NCBI GenBank assembly: GCA_905250025.1
Contig: CAJNOJ010000075.1
Location: 1 to 64,000, forward strand
Source: Adineta ricciae
Lineage: Eukaryota; Rotifera; Eurotatoria; Adinetida; Adinetidae
DNA length: 64,000 bases
Direction: 5' to 3'
The notes beneath the pieces are model-generated. The model was not told where the DNA came from, did not search any database, and saw only the letters and a program-made list of their open reading frames with translations. The translations under genes and the position numbers were made by a program. Every line of letters begins with the position of its first letter. The stretch's first letter is position 1. Positions 35,706 through 49,300 of this stretch are shown here, piece after piece.

Positions 35706-35984
35706 CAGTACACTTTTCAATGTATACGTGTACATAAAACTGATAAGAAAAACAAACAAACAACTATATACGTACAAAAAAATGGGTGTGTACTTCTTTC
35801 GCATGTTAGTTAATATAAGGATATTCCACTCTTTCCAACCAATGATTTCGTGTATATAGAGGTCGTAACTTCTCATAGATTCTACTGGATATTTACTGTT
35901 TCCATAGTACCAGTCTCGCTGATGGGAAACAGTGGCATTTGACCTACATATTTTCAAAAGTCAATTCTTTTCTTCTGTTCGAAT
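35706..35984. promoter_or_regulatory. Divergent promoter region GPT (mitochondrial start) / IQCE
   Basis: About 280 nt separate the distal aminotransferase exon (-) and the IQCE start (+). No gene seen. Confidence 0.35.
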
Positions 35985-38900
35985 ATGTCCAAAGTAACGA
36001 TACGAACTAAACCACCGCGAGATGTTTACCATCGACAATCACCGTACAAGACAAATCGAAAGCGAGCATCATCCGGAAGTTTGTATTCTTATGATGATAG
36101 TGATATAGCATATCGAAGTGCTCCGGAGCACTTGAAACGATTATTGGACACGTCCAATGGGTCCTCAGCAAGAAAATTAACACGAACAAATAGTGCAAGT
36201 GAAATGTTGACACAGAATGCGCGTAAGAAGAAGAATATTTCATAGTCGAATGAACCTTTTCTTTACGTAGTTAACCGACCGACGAATATAGGAAATCCGA
36301 AATACAAAGCACAGGAAGACTATTATGATGAAATTCAATTACTGAAGAAGGTTCCATTAAAATATGTACCTTGTTTACCTGTAAAGAGATATCTGTTCAC
36401 TTTTAGGAATTAAGATACGCGAAAGAGGATAAAAATAATTTACGAGCTAAAATCCGACGTTTAGAAGAAGATAATTCACGAAAATGCAAAGAAATGGATA
36501 ATCTTTGTGATCCAAACAAAGTACGATTACCTTTCTGTCTTGGAAACGAATATAAATTGCATATGTTTTATCTTAGAATGGAGATCTACGTCGGACTTTA
36601 GTTAATTCCTCGACTCCCACTGTGGTAATTTTCTTTCGATCAGTAAGACTTCTATGTTGTTCGCTTGTACTCTATTTTAGAATGTTGTAATGAACTTAAA
36701 GCAACGTGTATTTAAATTAGAAGCACAACTAAAACAGCGGGAAACAATCGTTGAGTATGTGACGATGAGATTGATGAACTTTGAGGAGCTTTTTTTTAAA
36801 TTTCGTCTAGTGAAATGAGAAATGATCTGCGATGGACACGCGGTACAGAATTGGAGATTCAAAATCGTGCTTTATTCAACGAACTCGAGAAGTTCAAATT
36901 AGAGCGATTGACATTCACCCAAGAGTAAGCAGAAAATAAACATTGTCTTGTCTAGAAATCAGTTCGGTTCTATCTTTAGTAATTACATGGCAACATTGAA
37001 TGAAGAGACAAAGAATGCTATACGAAAACTCGAAACTGATAAAAGAGAACTGAAGATAGAAAATGAATATTTGAAGAAACGAGTGGATGAATTAGAGCAA
37101 CTTGGTAAGATATCGAGAAGGAACACGAAATAGTAATATTCTTTTGAATTTACAGATAATAGTGAACACTTCTCGCCAAGAAAACGTGTAAGTACACGTG
37201 AACTTTATTTGATACGATGTGACTTTGTATATATTAGCTAGACATAAGGTTTCTAATCAATACTTGACGAGTATTACATGTAACTATTTCAATAGCTAAG
37301 CTTCATGCTTATTTTTCATAATAATTTCCTTGTGCGAGTAACATTCGATTGAATACATGTGCTGCTGGATATGAGTTTGAATTCAATTTTGACTTTCTTT
37401 TTACGATTAGAACGGAAATAAGCATAGAAAGATCGAAGATTTGAAAGATTTATGTGAACATTATGAAAATGAACTTGAACAATTGAAAGATGATTTGAAA
37501 CGTATGCGACGTGAACGTGATAGATATCGCGACAAAATTGACAGTAACAATGAAGATCTTGAAGAAATGAAACGCGAACGAAATCAGTATTATCGACAAA
37601 CAAGTTTTTCACCCAATTCTGGTACACGCCGACAAAATTCAAGTTCATCGGAAGATCGAAGTAGACACGATCTGCAGTAAGTGACAAAAGATTAGATTCA
37701 CTTCTATCAAAGGCGTCTGTACTAATTTAGTAGATCAAATGAAAAGCTGGGTTCACGTTCGTCGTTAAATAAATGGAATCATAAGAAATCATCTGCATCG
37801 TTAGTATCATTTCGTCATTCGCGTCGGTATGAATGGACTATGTAAGATGAGATTAGAAAAGATTTATTTCGCCATATGAAAGTGTTTGTTAGTGACGATG
37901 AAAATCGTGTACAAAATTTTCGAGAAAATCGAGCAGCGAAAGTCATTCAACAAGGTTGGCACAAATATAGACGATCACGAAAACATTCGCTGATGAATCA
38001 ATCGAAAGAGGATATTTTCAATCGAGTAAATTCCTTTGCCATCTTTCGTATTTAATCGTGTTTTTTTTTCTCTTCCATTCTGTATAGCGCAATTCCAAGA
38101 TCAACGGAATGGTAAGTCACATCTTCCTTGAGAACGAAACATCCTTACATTTCGTCAAGTGAAATCCTATATTCTCTGATTGATCAATACATTCTGTCAT
38201 AGATTCAGAAGTACTTCAATCTCGAGTAAATAATTGCATGTGTTTGCGATTGAAATGATATGAATAACACTGCATATGTTTTTCTCATGATATTCACCCA
38301 GGAGATGGATTTGACTTGAAAAATGCCAGATTTTTTTGTATTAAACTAGAATGATGAACTAATTCGTACAAATATGCATGATACAATGAATGTCTAGTTT
38401 GCACTGAAGTTTTACTTTTTATCATTGTTACTATCTATCATAATGAAATTCTTTGCGAATAGAGATCATCGGTTATACATTCGCCACGCACTAGTCAACA
38501 AAGATTGGGTTCAAAAATTGATAACTTTGGCAGTAGTATTAGCCGCAATCGATCCTCTCCGATCAATCTCGCAAGTGACGTGAGGAATTTTTTGTAAAAA
38601 ACTATGCATTCTTATAAGCGAAGCTTTAGACGGCGTTGAAAATTGTTCAAGCATCATTACGTGGATATATAGATCGAGTTGAAATCGATCGATCTTCTCA
38701 CAAAAAATCACCGCATCGTACTGAAAATGACGACGATGATATCTTTGCAACATCATCTTATGACAGGTTTGTTACACATAAGTTTTGTCTCATTGAATAA
38801 GATTGTCTTGCAATAGTAGAAAACGTGAAAGCTTTCACAATAATTCAAGAAGTAATTTCGAAGATTTTCATGGTAAACAGCTACTTGCTCTTGTTGAATA

Positions 38901-39771
38901 TTTTACAATGAAACGTTCTGTATAGATAAATCCAGTTCTATCAATCGACGCTCATCATCCGATGCAGTAAAGCATAGTGATAACTCATACAAAAAACATA
39001 TCTTTTTCAATCATTTAGCATCGTTCTTCAGTAATTCGAGCTGATAATAACAATGGATCCAAACAATTTCTAACGAATAGTCAATGTTAGTCTTGTCATC
39101 TTATCTACGAGATTTCTATTTACATGATTTAGATAAATACGATTCGGCAAGTCGATTTTCACCCAATGATGAACATAGTTCAGTCAATAGAGTGAGTTTT
39201 TCATATCGTCGGATTCATTGTTTGATGAATGTATTTATTAGCATCATTTATCATCACCACACGGTCGTCAGATCAATGGCTCCAAGCAATCATTAATTGA
39301 TGGTAGAGGTGAGATCTCTTTGTAAGATGAGTCAGATCTAAAGATTTTACGCGAAATCAAATATGTTCGAACGCGAATTACGCACAAATATTTTTTCTCG
39401 TGGTTTTCATTTAACTAAACACGCAAGACTGTTTTTTGCATGTTGAGAGATTATTTCGTGATGAACGTCACGCAATTTCTGTATATGTAACTATTTAGAT
39501 AAACTCAATTCGAGCACTCATATTGACCGTGATTCGTCTCTCAAAATGGTAAGAATCATTTGATGTTACATATTCCGTCAATATTAGTAAGAATTCTTAC
39601 TAGCAGCGATCACTTTCGCCTTCAAATGACCGCCGATTGTCCCATGACCACACACGACCAATGTCCCGTCAAAGCAATTCGTCAATGCACAAAAGTCCCA
39701 GAAGCTCGAAAAAGTCTTTGATAAATGTTCATCACAAGCATGACGATGATGACGACGTACTAGACTTTTAA
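35985..39771 (+). CDS. IQCE: IQ motif-containing protein E (ciliary, Hedgehog-linked)
   Basis: Coiled-coil protein that in vertebrates ties the EvC complex to the ciliary base for Hedgehog signalling. Many small exons separated by roughly 50-nt introns; the first is 35985-36219 and the last ends HKHDDDDDVLDF at 39771. Family signatures: QEDYYDEIQLLKK, then LRAKIRRLEEDNSRKCKEM..LCDP, matching the vertebrate EDMYDEI..LRRLEEENSRK..LLDPS block, and NLKQRVFKLEAQLKQRE. Coiled coil follows (about 37440-37600). The first IQ motif is AAKVIQQGWHKYRRSRKH; a second IQ-like repeat is ALKIVQASLRGYIDRVE near 38633. The 3' half is Ser-rich with many tiny exons that I could not all fix, so internal boundaries are approximate. 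Exon 36218-39000 order is clear. Confidence 0.85.
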
Positions 39772-40289
39772 TCTGTTAGCTTATGTAGATACAATTATGA
39801 AAAGCATAATAATGTTGAAAATGTATCTGTGATATCGAAATAAATATATGTATGATTGTGACTATAATGAAAATTATCGTAATGTTTGAGACTCATTGTT
39901 GAAATTTTTCTTTTAAAATACAAACGATTTGGCTAAGAGACAAAGATGGACCTTCAATTATTTAGATATGATCACTTTTGTCAATTTTCGCGTGTTTGTG
40001 TTCAGTACAAGAATCGATCTAGAAGAAATAAGTCAGGATCGTTCAGTGTGGACTAGCAATCATACTAATCTAATCTAGACGATGTACGAAAGCTGCTTAT
40101 AATAACAGCTTCAAAGGGATTCTCACATTAAATATTACTCAACAGTATGCTAGTGTGCGTTTTGTGGCTCGAAGATCAATAGTCTATTATTCCTAAAGTT
40201 TCGTGTGCAAGTGTTAATCGTTCTGGAATGTATTATTTATATGAATATCATTAACTTGAACATGTGAGTACTTTGGCCAAAACATTCAA
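39772..40289. other. Intergenic region between IQCE and decayed kelch gene
   Basis: AT-rich convergent interval with an AATAAATATA poly(A)-like signal near 39840. No gene seen. Confidence 0.4.
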
Positions 40290-42529
40290 GATAACTTTTA
40301 CCATCAGGTTCAGCAGCACTTTCATCACTAGTTTCACCAGGATGTCCGTTACTAAGTCCATCAACAACTAGTTACCTACCATCTGCTAACAAAGTTGCTT
40401 TGTGAAATATTCTTGCAACATTCATCGAGTCAACAATCGTCCAATTTTCAATTACTGGATCATATAATTCAGCTTTAGCTGCAACAAGAAACCCAAAATC
40501 TTGTTGTGATCCGCCAGTAACTAATACATTTCCATTTAGTAGTAACGTTGCTATGTGAAACAGTTGCCCGACATTCATCTTGCCAGACATTATCCAATCT
40601 AAACAAGAAATTGAAGTGCACAAGTGGTATTCCATGAAAAGTTCTTCAAGTTTAGTTCCTATATAAATGATTGGTACTAATCACATTGGATGTTCAAGGT
40701 ACACGCGAAATGCAAATTTCCGTGAATGATTATCCTTTAGGCTCAAAAGAATATTAAATATTCTTCGGCGCAATTACCATGATCGACTTTTGTTGTTAGT
40801 GTGAAGAGATACTTCAAAGAATTAAATTTTTTCCAAACATTCTTTTCTATTGCTAGAAGATTTTCTACATGTTCGATAATGCTACAAACTAGTTAAATAG
40901 TCAATATCATCAATTTATATATCGATAACTAATTTTACTTTGAAATATATTTTAAAACTATTAGTTGCAAGATAATGACAGTAGTCAATCATTGGTGGTT
41001 TTCAATAATTGTCATTAATATATCTGTCTAGCGGCAGAGTCTCTCCTAACGTTTACGATCGATATTATTCGATGCATATGGAAAATGTACGAAATTCCAA
41101 ATAGAAGCTAAATGGGAAGATCTAATTTTAAAAGCACAAATAGTTTTTCACGCTAAAAATCCATAACTAGTTCTAATTTCCTTGGACTTCAAATTCGCTT
41201 GTCATGACAAAATATTATAATTTGCGGTACTTCTTCAGTTCATATATCATTTGATAAAAACTATGTAACTGAGAAAAAAAAATGTAAAAAGCTATTTACT
41301 TTTACAGATATGCAACGATAGATCACATGTCATGTTCATACAATCTGTGCTTGATATATATTTCTGGTTGCGATCGCATCCTGCTGGACAAGTAGGACCA
41401 CCACAATCCACATCAGATTCATCGACGTTCCAGTGTTTATCTGAGCAATATGATGCTGTAGAGGAAAGGACAAGAGATGTACATTTTGATCAAAAACATT
41501 TACATATACCCCCTCAGTCAGACATCTTGATTTCAAAAGTTCACAATGTATGTAATACTCACAATGGTAGTATGCTTGGTAAAACTAACAGATGAACTGA
41601 TGCCAGAACTAGAGAATGATTAACTTGATAAGCTACATAAGATAATGTCCAATTGCTAATATATGTTTCATTGAGATTCATCACAGAGATGACGTTGCAA
41701 TCTTCAAAGGTAATTTCGTTATCTAGTAACCATTTACAAGTATATTTCGATGAACAACCATCCGAAACATGATAGGTTTGATTTATTGAATCAATTGAAA
41801 ATGAAGTTTCACCCGAAATTACTCTTTTGACATTGATTAAAATAACTCTTGAAATATATTATTTGCAGATGTGTTTTTTTCTGTTATTCTTACATCTTGA
41901 TGTTCACAGTGAAAGAAGAGCTTGTGTGGTTTGAAGTCAGCATTCGATTTCAATTTCAAATAAGCGAAACCGTATCCACGATGTGTGATATCCAGGAGGT
42001 TCCCGAAGTCATGTGAACTTCACGTGCATCGTATGGGTTTGCCAAAATTATCTAAAATATTATTTCCAGCACTATCACAAAGAATAAGTTCTACACTGAT
42101 GATATTTTTTATTTCGATCAGCTCTCCAATTAATAACCGACCATCATAATAATCGCTAAGTTGAGGACCCAATCGGAATTCATAGCTATCGTCTCTGATG
42201 GTACCATCAAGTATCATGTCAAGCGAATCAGAGCGTAAGAATGTATCACCATTGTACAAATCATCTTAATTTTCTTCCCAAGTTCCTGAATAGACAAAAA
42301 CAAAATGACTGAAAACAGAAATGATTCTATTAACGTAACTAACGTCTCGCCCTTTCATCCATGAATTCTAGACTTAGATCCGGATTGACGTTATCGGCGT
42401 AACCACCATTGTATTCATTACCGTACAACACGATAATCTATAACATTCAACTTGACGACATGCATAACACGATGTCAGTATACTTACCATATAGATTGAT
42501 ATGAGTACGATTGAAATTCGATATTTCAT
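40290..42529 (-). pseudogene. Decayed secreted protein with kelch-like repeats and Cys-rich motif
   Basis: Minus-strand relic of a secreted multidomain gene. The first exon (42529-42488) plus the start of the next encode a clear signal peptide, MKYRISIVLISIYM-IIVLYG. A middle part includes YNGDTFLRSDSLDMILDG and LILCDSAGNNILDNFGKPI. An Ig/PKD-like piece follows (INQTYHVSDGCSSKYTCKWL, about 41740-41830), then a CSDKHWNVDESDVDCGGPTC motif near 41390-41450. The 3' part has kelch-type repeats (ATLLLNGNVLVTGG, KAELYDPVIENWTIVDSMN). In-frame stops occur near 42270 (TAA), 42018 (TGA) and 40373 (TAA) at places where the reading frame continues sensibly on either side, so the gene is probably broken. 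Some of these could be unrecognised introns. Confidence 0.6.
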
Positions 42530-43124
42530 ATTAATCTATTGATTGGAAGCGACAGTTAGTTTAAGAGAAGATATTCTTTAGAACAAAAAGAAACAATTGC
42601 TGATCATCCGAACTTTATTTATTGAAAAAATTCTGATCTTAATTGTATGAAATGCATCGCCTTTTATACTGTGATTTTCTGAATGTTATTTTTGTTTTTA
42701 ATTAAGAAATCATTTCGAACGATCGCAAATCTAACCAGCCCATTCTCGGTATCTAGTTCAAAAACGAACCACATTTTTTTGTTTGTTGTTCATCTACTTC
42801 GATTTTTCTTGTGCAATGAATGTGTTCTGAGTCCAGTTAACCCAAATACTCGATTCTTTTGTTTAATGTAATCACCCGCGTACTATTCTTTATAGAATAG
42901 ATGTATCGTTCGTTTCGGCGGAGAAAGTAAAGCACACCGCTGACAATTTTTCTTTTTCTTACAATATCAAATGATTATATTCATTGACATTTTATTTTAT
43001 GAAATCAACGGTTTACAATATGAACAACAATGAAGATACGCGTAGTCTCTCCACTCCGTGTAAGCGCACGTCTTTTTTTTTAAACAAATCAATACAGAAA
43101 ATAGATAGCCGAATGATGATGAAT
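42530..43124. other. Intergenic region
   Basis: AT-rich interval between the decayed gene start and the Pax 3' end. No gene or repeat supported. Confidence 0.4.
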
Positions 43125-44942
43125 TCAGAATTTATAACGCCAATCTGATGCGTAAGGGTACGATGAGTAATAATCTAAATAGAATGGTATTTGATATTTA
43201 TCTTTTTTTTCGAAGAGTTGCATCTACCTGCTGGTGGAACTGGTATAGAAAAGTTGGCAGATGGATAAGATGCTGATGGACAGAAGATTTCATTGGAATC
43301 TAGAAAGAAACGTTTACTACATTCGAAATGAACTCCTGTTTTCATTTACGTGTTGTCGACGTCGCATCGAAATCATTTTTAATTGAGATAAATTCATTCG
43401 TATTGTAATTTGTATAGTTATTCGAAGGACAAATCGTATTCCATTTCGCACGGCGTTGATCTAAATATGTCTAGAAGAGACAAAAATTCGTTTCATCATT
43501 CGATTGGTTGATGAATTTTGCCATACTTTGACGACTGATTCGGCGAGACCAGTTTGTTTAACGATCGACTCCATTTGTGCATGATCAGCCCATGGATTGT
43601 CTTTGAAGAACTTATCCAGGAACTTGATTTGTTCATTCGGAAAATATTTCTCGTCTAATGGTTCTAAAACAAAACCAGTGTCATTATTCAATTCATTTGA
43701 GAATTCAACTAAACTTTTGACAGTAAGACTAATGGTCTGTCTGAATAGAAGAAGAAAAAAAAACTCTCATACCATTAGAATGATTTGTACGAGATAATGA
43801 GCGTGGCTTTATTGTTGAATATTCATATTGAGAATGATTAAGTAAACTATGAATACTATAAACATTTGGTGGCGAAGACACATTCGTTTGTTGATGGTGA
43901 GTGCGACTATCATCTTCGGCGGTCGTCGCTGTCGGTGATGAAGCATCAGTTGATCCATTTCGATTGCGAACGATTCTGAAACGAAGATGAACTTGTTTTT
44001 TTTGCATTTCCATATTAATTTCTCCTAATGAACTTTGACACGTAGATCATGTTACTTCTTTTAAGATTTAATTGAGTAGAAAATTTAGTTTTGATTTAAC
44101 ACAAATAGAACAGATTGTCTTGTGGGATTGGGAGATAGAACAACATACGATCAGAAACAATCAATCGGAGCGTTTTTAATTGGACGAGACAAAATTTCTC
44201 TCAGATTGTCACCTGTCTTTTCAATATCTAGGAAGAAAATTCTCTGTTTTTTCTTTGCAATTAAACATCGTTGCGATTCATTAGTTGCTTGACAATCGAA
44301 AATGAAATTTTGTTTTGATGGAAGATTTATGAAGTACAATCAAATATGAATCGATATTTGACAACAAAACGTTTCTTACCTATTTATTGAGCTAACACTT
44401 GGAACTTTATCAGCTTCACATATGCCATCAGCAATGAGACGTTCGCGAATTTCCCATGCGAACATTGTTGGAGCTTGATTCTTGTAATTATTGATCGCAT
44501 CGACAACTTTAGGTGTGGCAACCTTTGGTTTACTTCCACCGATAATGCCTGGACGTATCGACCCTGTTTCATGATATCTAAACAGAAACAAATCGCTCTA
44601 AACTTTAGAAACAAGATTCTTTTTTCTCTCTGTCTTTACCTGCCCAAAATCTTACTCACACATCCATGCGACACTCGTAACTGACGACTGATGTCACATG
44701 GCCTTACGCCCTGTTTAGCTAATTCGACAATCGATTGCCGAATGTTATCTGGTAAAGGTCGTCCATTGACGAAAACTCCTCCGAGTTGATTGATTCCTCC
44801 ATGTCCTATATATGCAAAGCAAATCGAATAAATGATGACTCTTAGTAATCATCGATGCACAAAGAGGGAAATATTGATAGAAATACCTACCGAACTTCGA
44901 ATATCGGTATTGAGCTGCAACGAGCTGGTTGAACGGAAACAT
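43125..44942 (-). CDS. PAX: Pax transcription factor (Pax2/5/8-type paired domain plus divergent homeodomain)
   Basis: Developmental DNA-binding regulator. Eight exons on the minus strand: 44942-44891, 44805-44640, 44577-44380, 43975-43773, 43708-43527, 43470-43350, 43299-43228, 43174-43125 (347 aa). The paired domain starts at about residue 18 ([20 protein letters not shown]). It includes [33 protein letters not shown] and [12 protein letters not shown], closest to Pax2/5/8. An octapeptide-like [10 protein letters not shown] follows. The homeodomain has helix 1-2 [20 protein letters not shown] and [19 protein letters not shown], but helix 3 is [10 protein letters not shown]. The invariant W48 and N51 are thus Tyr and Gln. 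The 56-nt intron before helix 3 is the only one that keeps frame. The tail is Tyr/Ser/Pro-rich. Confidence 0.93.
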
Positions 44943-46344
44943 GGTTTTTACACAGTAACAAGCCTCTTGTGCACAACTGAGAGACAGTCTTGCAAATTCA
45001 ATGAAGAGAGGAGAGACTGCACTAGAGCGTTACTACTCGGAATGTATGATGATCGATTGAGTAGTTGTCAAATGTATATAGTGTCGAATGGAGAGAGAAA
45101 AAGAAGAAGCCAATGATTCGTTGCGAGTCTCTTTTCTTCCTGCTGTTTGAAGGAAAAATGACAGAGAGAGAGAAACGACTTGATTAAAAGCGACGACAAT
45201 GATCATTGTAGCGAATCGATGTGCACCAGTGATGCTTGAGAAAAAAAAAGCGTAGGCTCATTTTCTCTTCTTGTCTTTTTTTTCGTCTCTAAGGAATTGA
45301 ATATAGACTTCGTTTGTTGTTATTCATTTAATAGATTAACTAACGACTTCTGTCGATTACTTTGAAATCAAAGAATGAGCAGGCGTTCGATTTTGTCTTT
45401 TGTTTTTCATGTTGCACTGACCAATGAGAATTTGCTTGTTCTCTTCTTAGCCAATCCTATTGCAATTAAGCTCATCGTTTCCAACTTTACTCGTTAATCA
45501 TCCAGCATCATTTAATATGAATGGAAAACGAAGATGTATATATATTGTCGACAATTGCACATCGTGTCTCAAGAGACCAACTTGTTGCGAGACATTTTAA
45601 CACTTGTCAAGAAAAAGTAAATGAAAAAGTAAATCATTCGAGTTCATTTTCTCTCGACTTGCTGTTTTCGGTACATTTCCATTACATCCACATCTATACA
45701 TTTATAATTTATAGAAAATTTCTTCCCTCCGCTCGACTAGTAATTCCAATAAAAGTTCGCTGATATGCTCCTATGATTTCTTTTGTCTGCTGTACATCTG
45801 TGCAGTCATTTTTTTTTCTAATGGAATTAAAAATGTTAAACAATATGTGCGAAATCATTATTTCAAACATGAAAGATGCGATATCAAATCACAGGAGACT
45901 GTCTTCATTTTTGTTTTAAAGAGTACACCTTGTTTATTTTGAAAAAAAAAGTGGCAAATTCAAGCTAAATGAAATGGAAATAGAAATAGCTAAATATGAT
46001 CATAAATGAATCAAATTTGAAAGAGAAAGGGTCAAGACATGATGGTAGAAGAATGTTTGAATAACATAAATATGAATAGAGAGAAAAAAAAACATTGACA
46101 ACAGATTTTCGAAGGAGCCAAAAATGACGGAGAAAAAAAAATATATTCGGCACATTCACAAGGCCATGTAAAGAAAAAGAAAAGATAATCGAGAGAGGGA
46201 GAGATTAGTCAGAGAGATATTTGATTGAAAAAATAGTTTCTATTCTAAAAAGAGAAGAAAAAAAAACGTCACTGTGAATATATGATGGTACTGTTCTTGG
46301 CTTGTTTCACAACGCTTGATCACATTGTAAGAGAGAGAATGAGT
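44943..46344. other. Pax upstream region
   Basis: About 1.4 kb between the Pax start and the rootletin stop (both minus). It has several CCAAT-like pentamers around 45420-45460 and purine-rich runs toward 46250. No gene was supported; likely Pax regulatory DNA plus rootletin 3' flank. Confidence 0.4.
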
Positions 46345-49300
46345 TTAAAAACGTGGTCGTGAGGAGCGCGGGCGAACGCTTGGTGATGAGGTACCGAGTT
46401 GAGGTGTTGCCGTCGTTGAGGCTGCGACGGCAGCTGCAGCTCGCATTGAACGTAAGGCGATTGATGGTGAAATCGTGCGGCGATTTGGTGAACGAAGACG
46501 TACGGGTTGTTCATTGATTTCGCCTAAGCGTTTGACTTCGTGATCTAGAAGAAGAGGATCAAGACCGAGTGGATCTCGAGAAACATATGTCAACGGATCG
46601 GTGATTTCTCGACGAAGAGCAGTTAGATCGTCACTAGTGCGGTTGAGATGAGATTGACGTTGACGAATTTCCGAGTGGAGTTGTTCTCGAAGTGTTTGAA
46701 CCTAGGAAGTCGACTTGTGAGGAAATTTTAGACTAAAAGATAGTTCCTACTTGTTCTTCGAGACTTTTGACGCGAGAACGATGTGATTTTTCTCGAGTTT
46801 CTAAAGCACGTTCAGCGGCTGATTGAGATGTTCGAAGACGTTCAGTTTCAGCTTCAGTTTCACGTCGGTTACGCGTTGTAAAATCGATCATACTATAGAA
46901 GAATCAAACTGATTTGTAATTTCGGTTATTATTCGAGGAAAATTTTACCGCTGAGCATGTTGATGTTCGGATTTGTTAAGAACGTTTTGTAATTGTTCGA
47001 TTTGTCGTTGTAAAGCTTGGTTTTCGTCTTCAACTCGACGGAATTGTCGATCGATTTCTGTTCGGTCCCATGAACGAATAATATCTTCAGTAATGACACG
47101 ATCACGTTCGACCTAGAAAGGATTAACTCGTCAGAAAACGCTCCCTTGTCCATCCATATACAAACTTTATCTAGTGTTCGTTTCAAGACATTTTTATCCT
47201 TTTCTAAACGTAATTTCGATAATTCAGCATCACGTTTTTCAATATCGAGATTGCCTAATTGACGTTGTAAAAGAGACAATTTTTCCTGTAAAGTTTGTTT
47301 ATCAGCAGTTAAGAGAGAGATCTTCTGAATTGCTTCTTGTTCGCTTTCTTGACGTTGAACGAGGAACTGAAATATTTCAATGAAGTCAGCATTTCATTCG
47401 TCCTTATTGGTTTCACTTACGGTATTTGCATTACGTAGTTGATTTTCTAATTCATGTCGTCGCATTTCGGAATCAGCAAGTTCGTTTTGAACATGACCAA
47501 CACGTTCGAGTAATTCATGATTTTGTTTCTTAAGTTCGCTGATTTGTGTTCTAAATGACAAGAATGTCTCCGATTGATTTTGCTAATCAGTGTCGATTAC
47601 CGTGATTGTTCGAGTTTTTCTTGTGAAATACGACGTTCAGCTTCACTACTTTGTAAAGCATTTTGAATACCGCCGAGTTTTTGTTGCAAATCAGCTGCTT
47701 GATAAGTTGATTGAGAAATCGTTTGGTTCAATGATTGTACACGAGTCTTCAGACTTGATTCACCTTCTTCGGCTTTAGCCAATGTTAATGAAAGACGATC
47801 GACACTTAATTGTAAAGATTGGCATTTTTCATCCCGATCCTATGAAAATCAATGGAAATGATTTCTGAACAAACAGAAAGACATTGCTCTCACTTGAATT
47901 TGTCGAATTAATGATTCACATCGTTCTTGATAGACTTGAATTTCGGTATCTTTGTCAGTTAAGATCATGCTTAAACGTTGAATGTCACCTTCCAATGCTC
48001 GTTTGCTCATTTCGAGTTCAGTAGCACGATTTTCACTGTCGTCCAAGGCGCGTTTCAATTCTCGTTTTTCTTCATTCGAACGTGTTTCACCTGTTTTGGA
48101 TAAATCTAATTTTTCCTATTCGAAACAAAAGATGCAGATCAAGTGATTTCATCTGAAGTACGCAATTGAAACATACGAGAAATTGTTTCTTCTCGTTATC
48201 TAACGCGGCAATTTGTCGTTCGAGTCCGCTTATTTGATCCAACATTGTTTTACGTTCACGTTCACTCTTGCGAATGGTTTCTTCTTGTAATAATAAAGTG
48301 CTTTGAGCACTTTGTAAACGAGTGTCGACGCCTTTCTTGTCTGAAAAGAAAAACAATGAACGAATGGTTGAAATGAGAGAAAATTCATTTCGTAACGCAC
48401 CTTCTTCCGACGATGAGAGTGTCTTTTGTAATTGATTGAATCGTTGTTCAGTTCGAAGAAGATTTTCTTCGAGTTCTTTCGTGGTTCGTCGAAGTTGTGT
48501 AACTTCCGCTACAGAATAAACTTCGATTTAATCTTGTTCTATCGAGTCAACTCTCTTACCAATACAATCATCTCGTTCACGTTCGGTTTGCAGAGAGTTT
48601 TGAACATAGTCTCTTAATGAATCACGAATTTGTTCTGGATCGACTTCAGCAACATCAACGTAGGTTGAATTAGCCGAACGATCATCGTCATAAGCTGGCG
48701 AGTGTGATCGTTGTGGGCTTCGTGATGAGTGACGTAGGATTGGCGAAGCGCGATTTTCGTTCGTATCCATACCTTTGGTTGGTGAGATCGGTCGACGACG
48801 AGAATTTCGTGGACTTGGTGAACGACTACGAAGTCGTGAACGACTGCTACTACGCGGTCCATAGCCAATTGAACGACGTAGACTAGATACAATGCTACCT
48901 AGTTTGTATTCAGCATCACGTTTAGCTCCTTCGACTCTAGAAAAAACGAAATCGTTTGTATATGTAGAAAAATATCGGTATATTTACCGTGCTAATTGCG
49001 TGTCAAGTGCACTTGTTCGTCCCTCTGCACCCGATAATGCGATACGTAACTCTGAAACCATTTGATTGGCTCCTTCAAGTGCTAATTCAACATTTCGTCG
49101 TTCATCGATTGCTTTACGTTCTACAAGGAAACAAACAAACCGCAATTCAGCTTTAATTGAGAATTGAACAAAACCTACCGAGACGTCGTGCATCTTCAAT
49201 AGCTAATTTATGGTCGCGTTCTTTCAATCGTTGTTCTTCTTCTAATTCAGCATAGTGTCGTTGAAGACTGGCTAATTCTTTGCGTAGAACGTCTCGCGAT

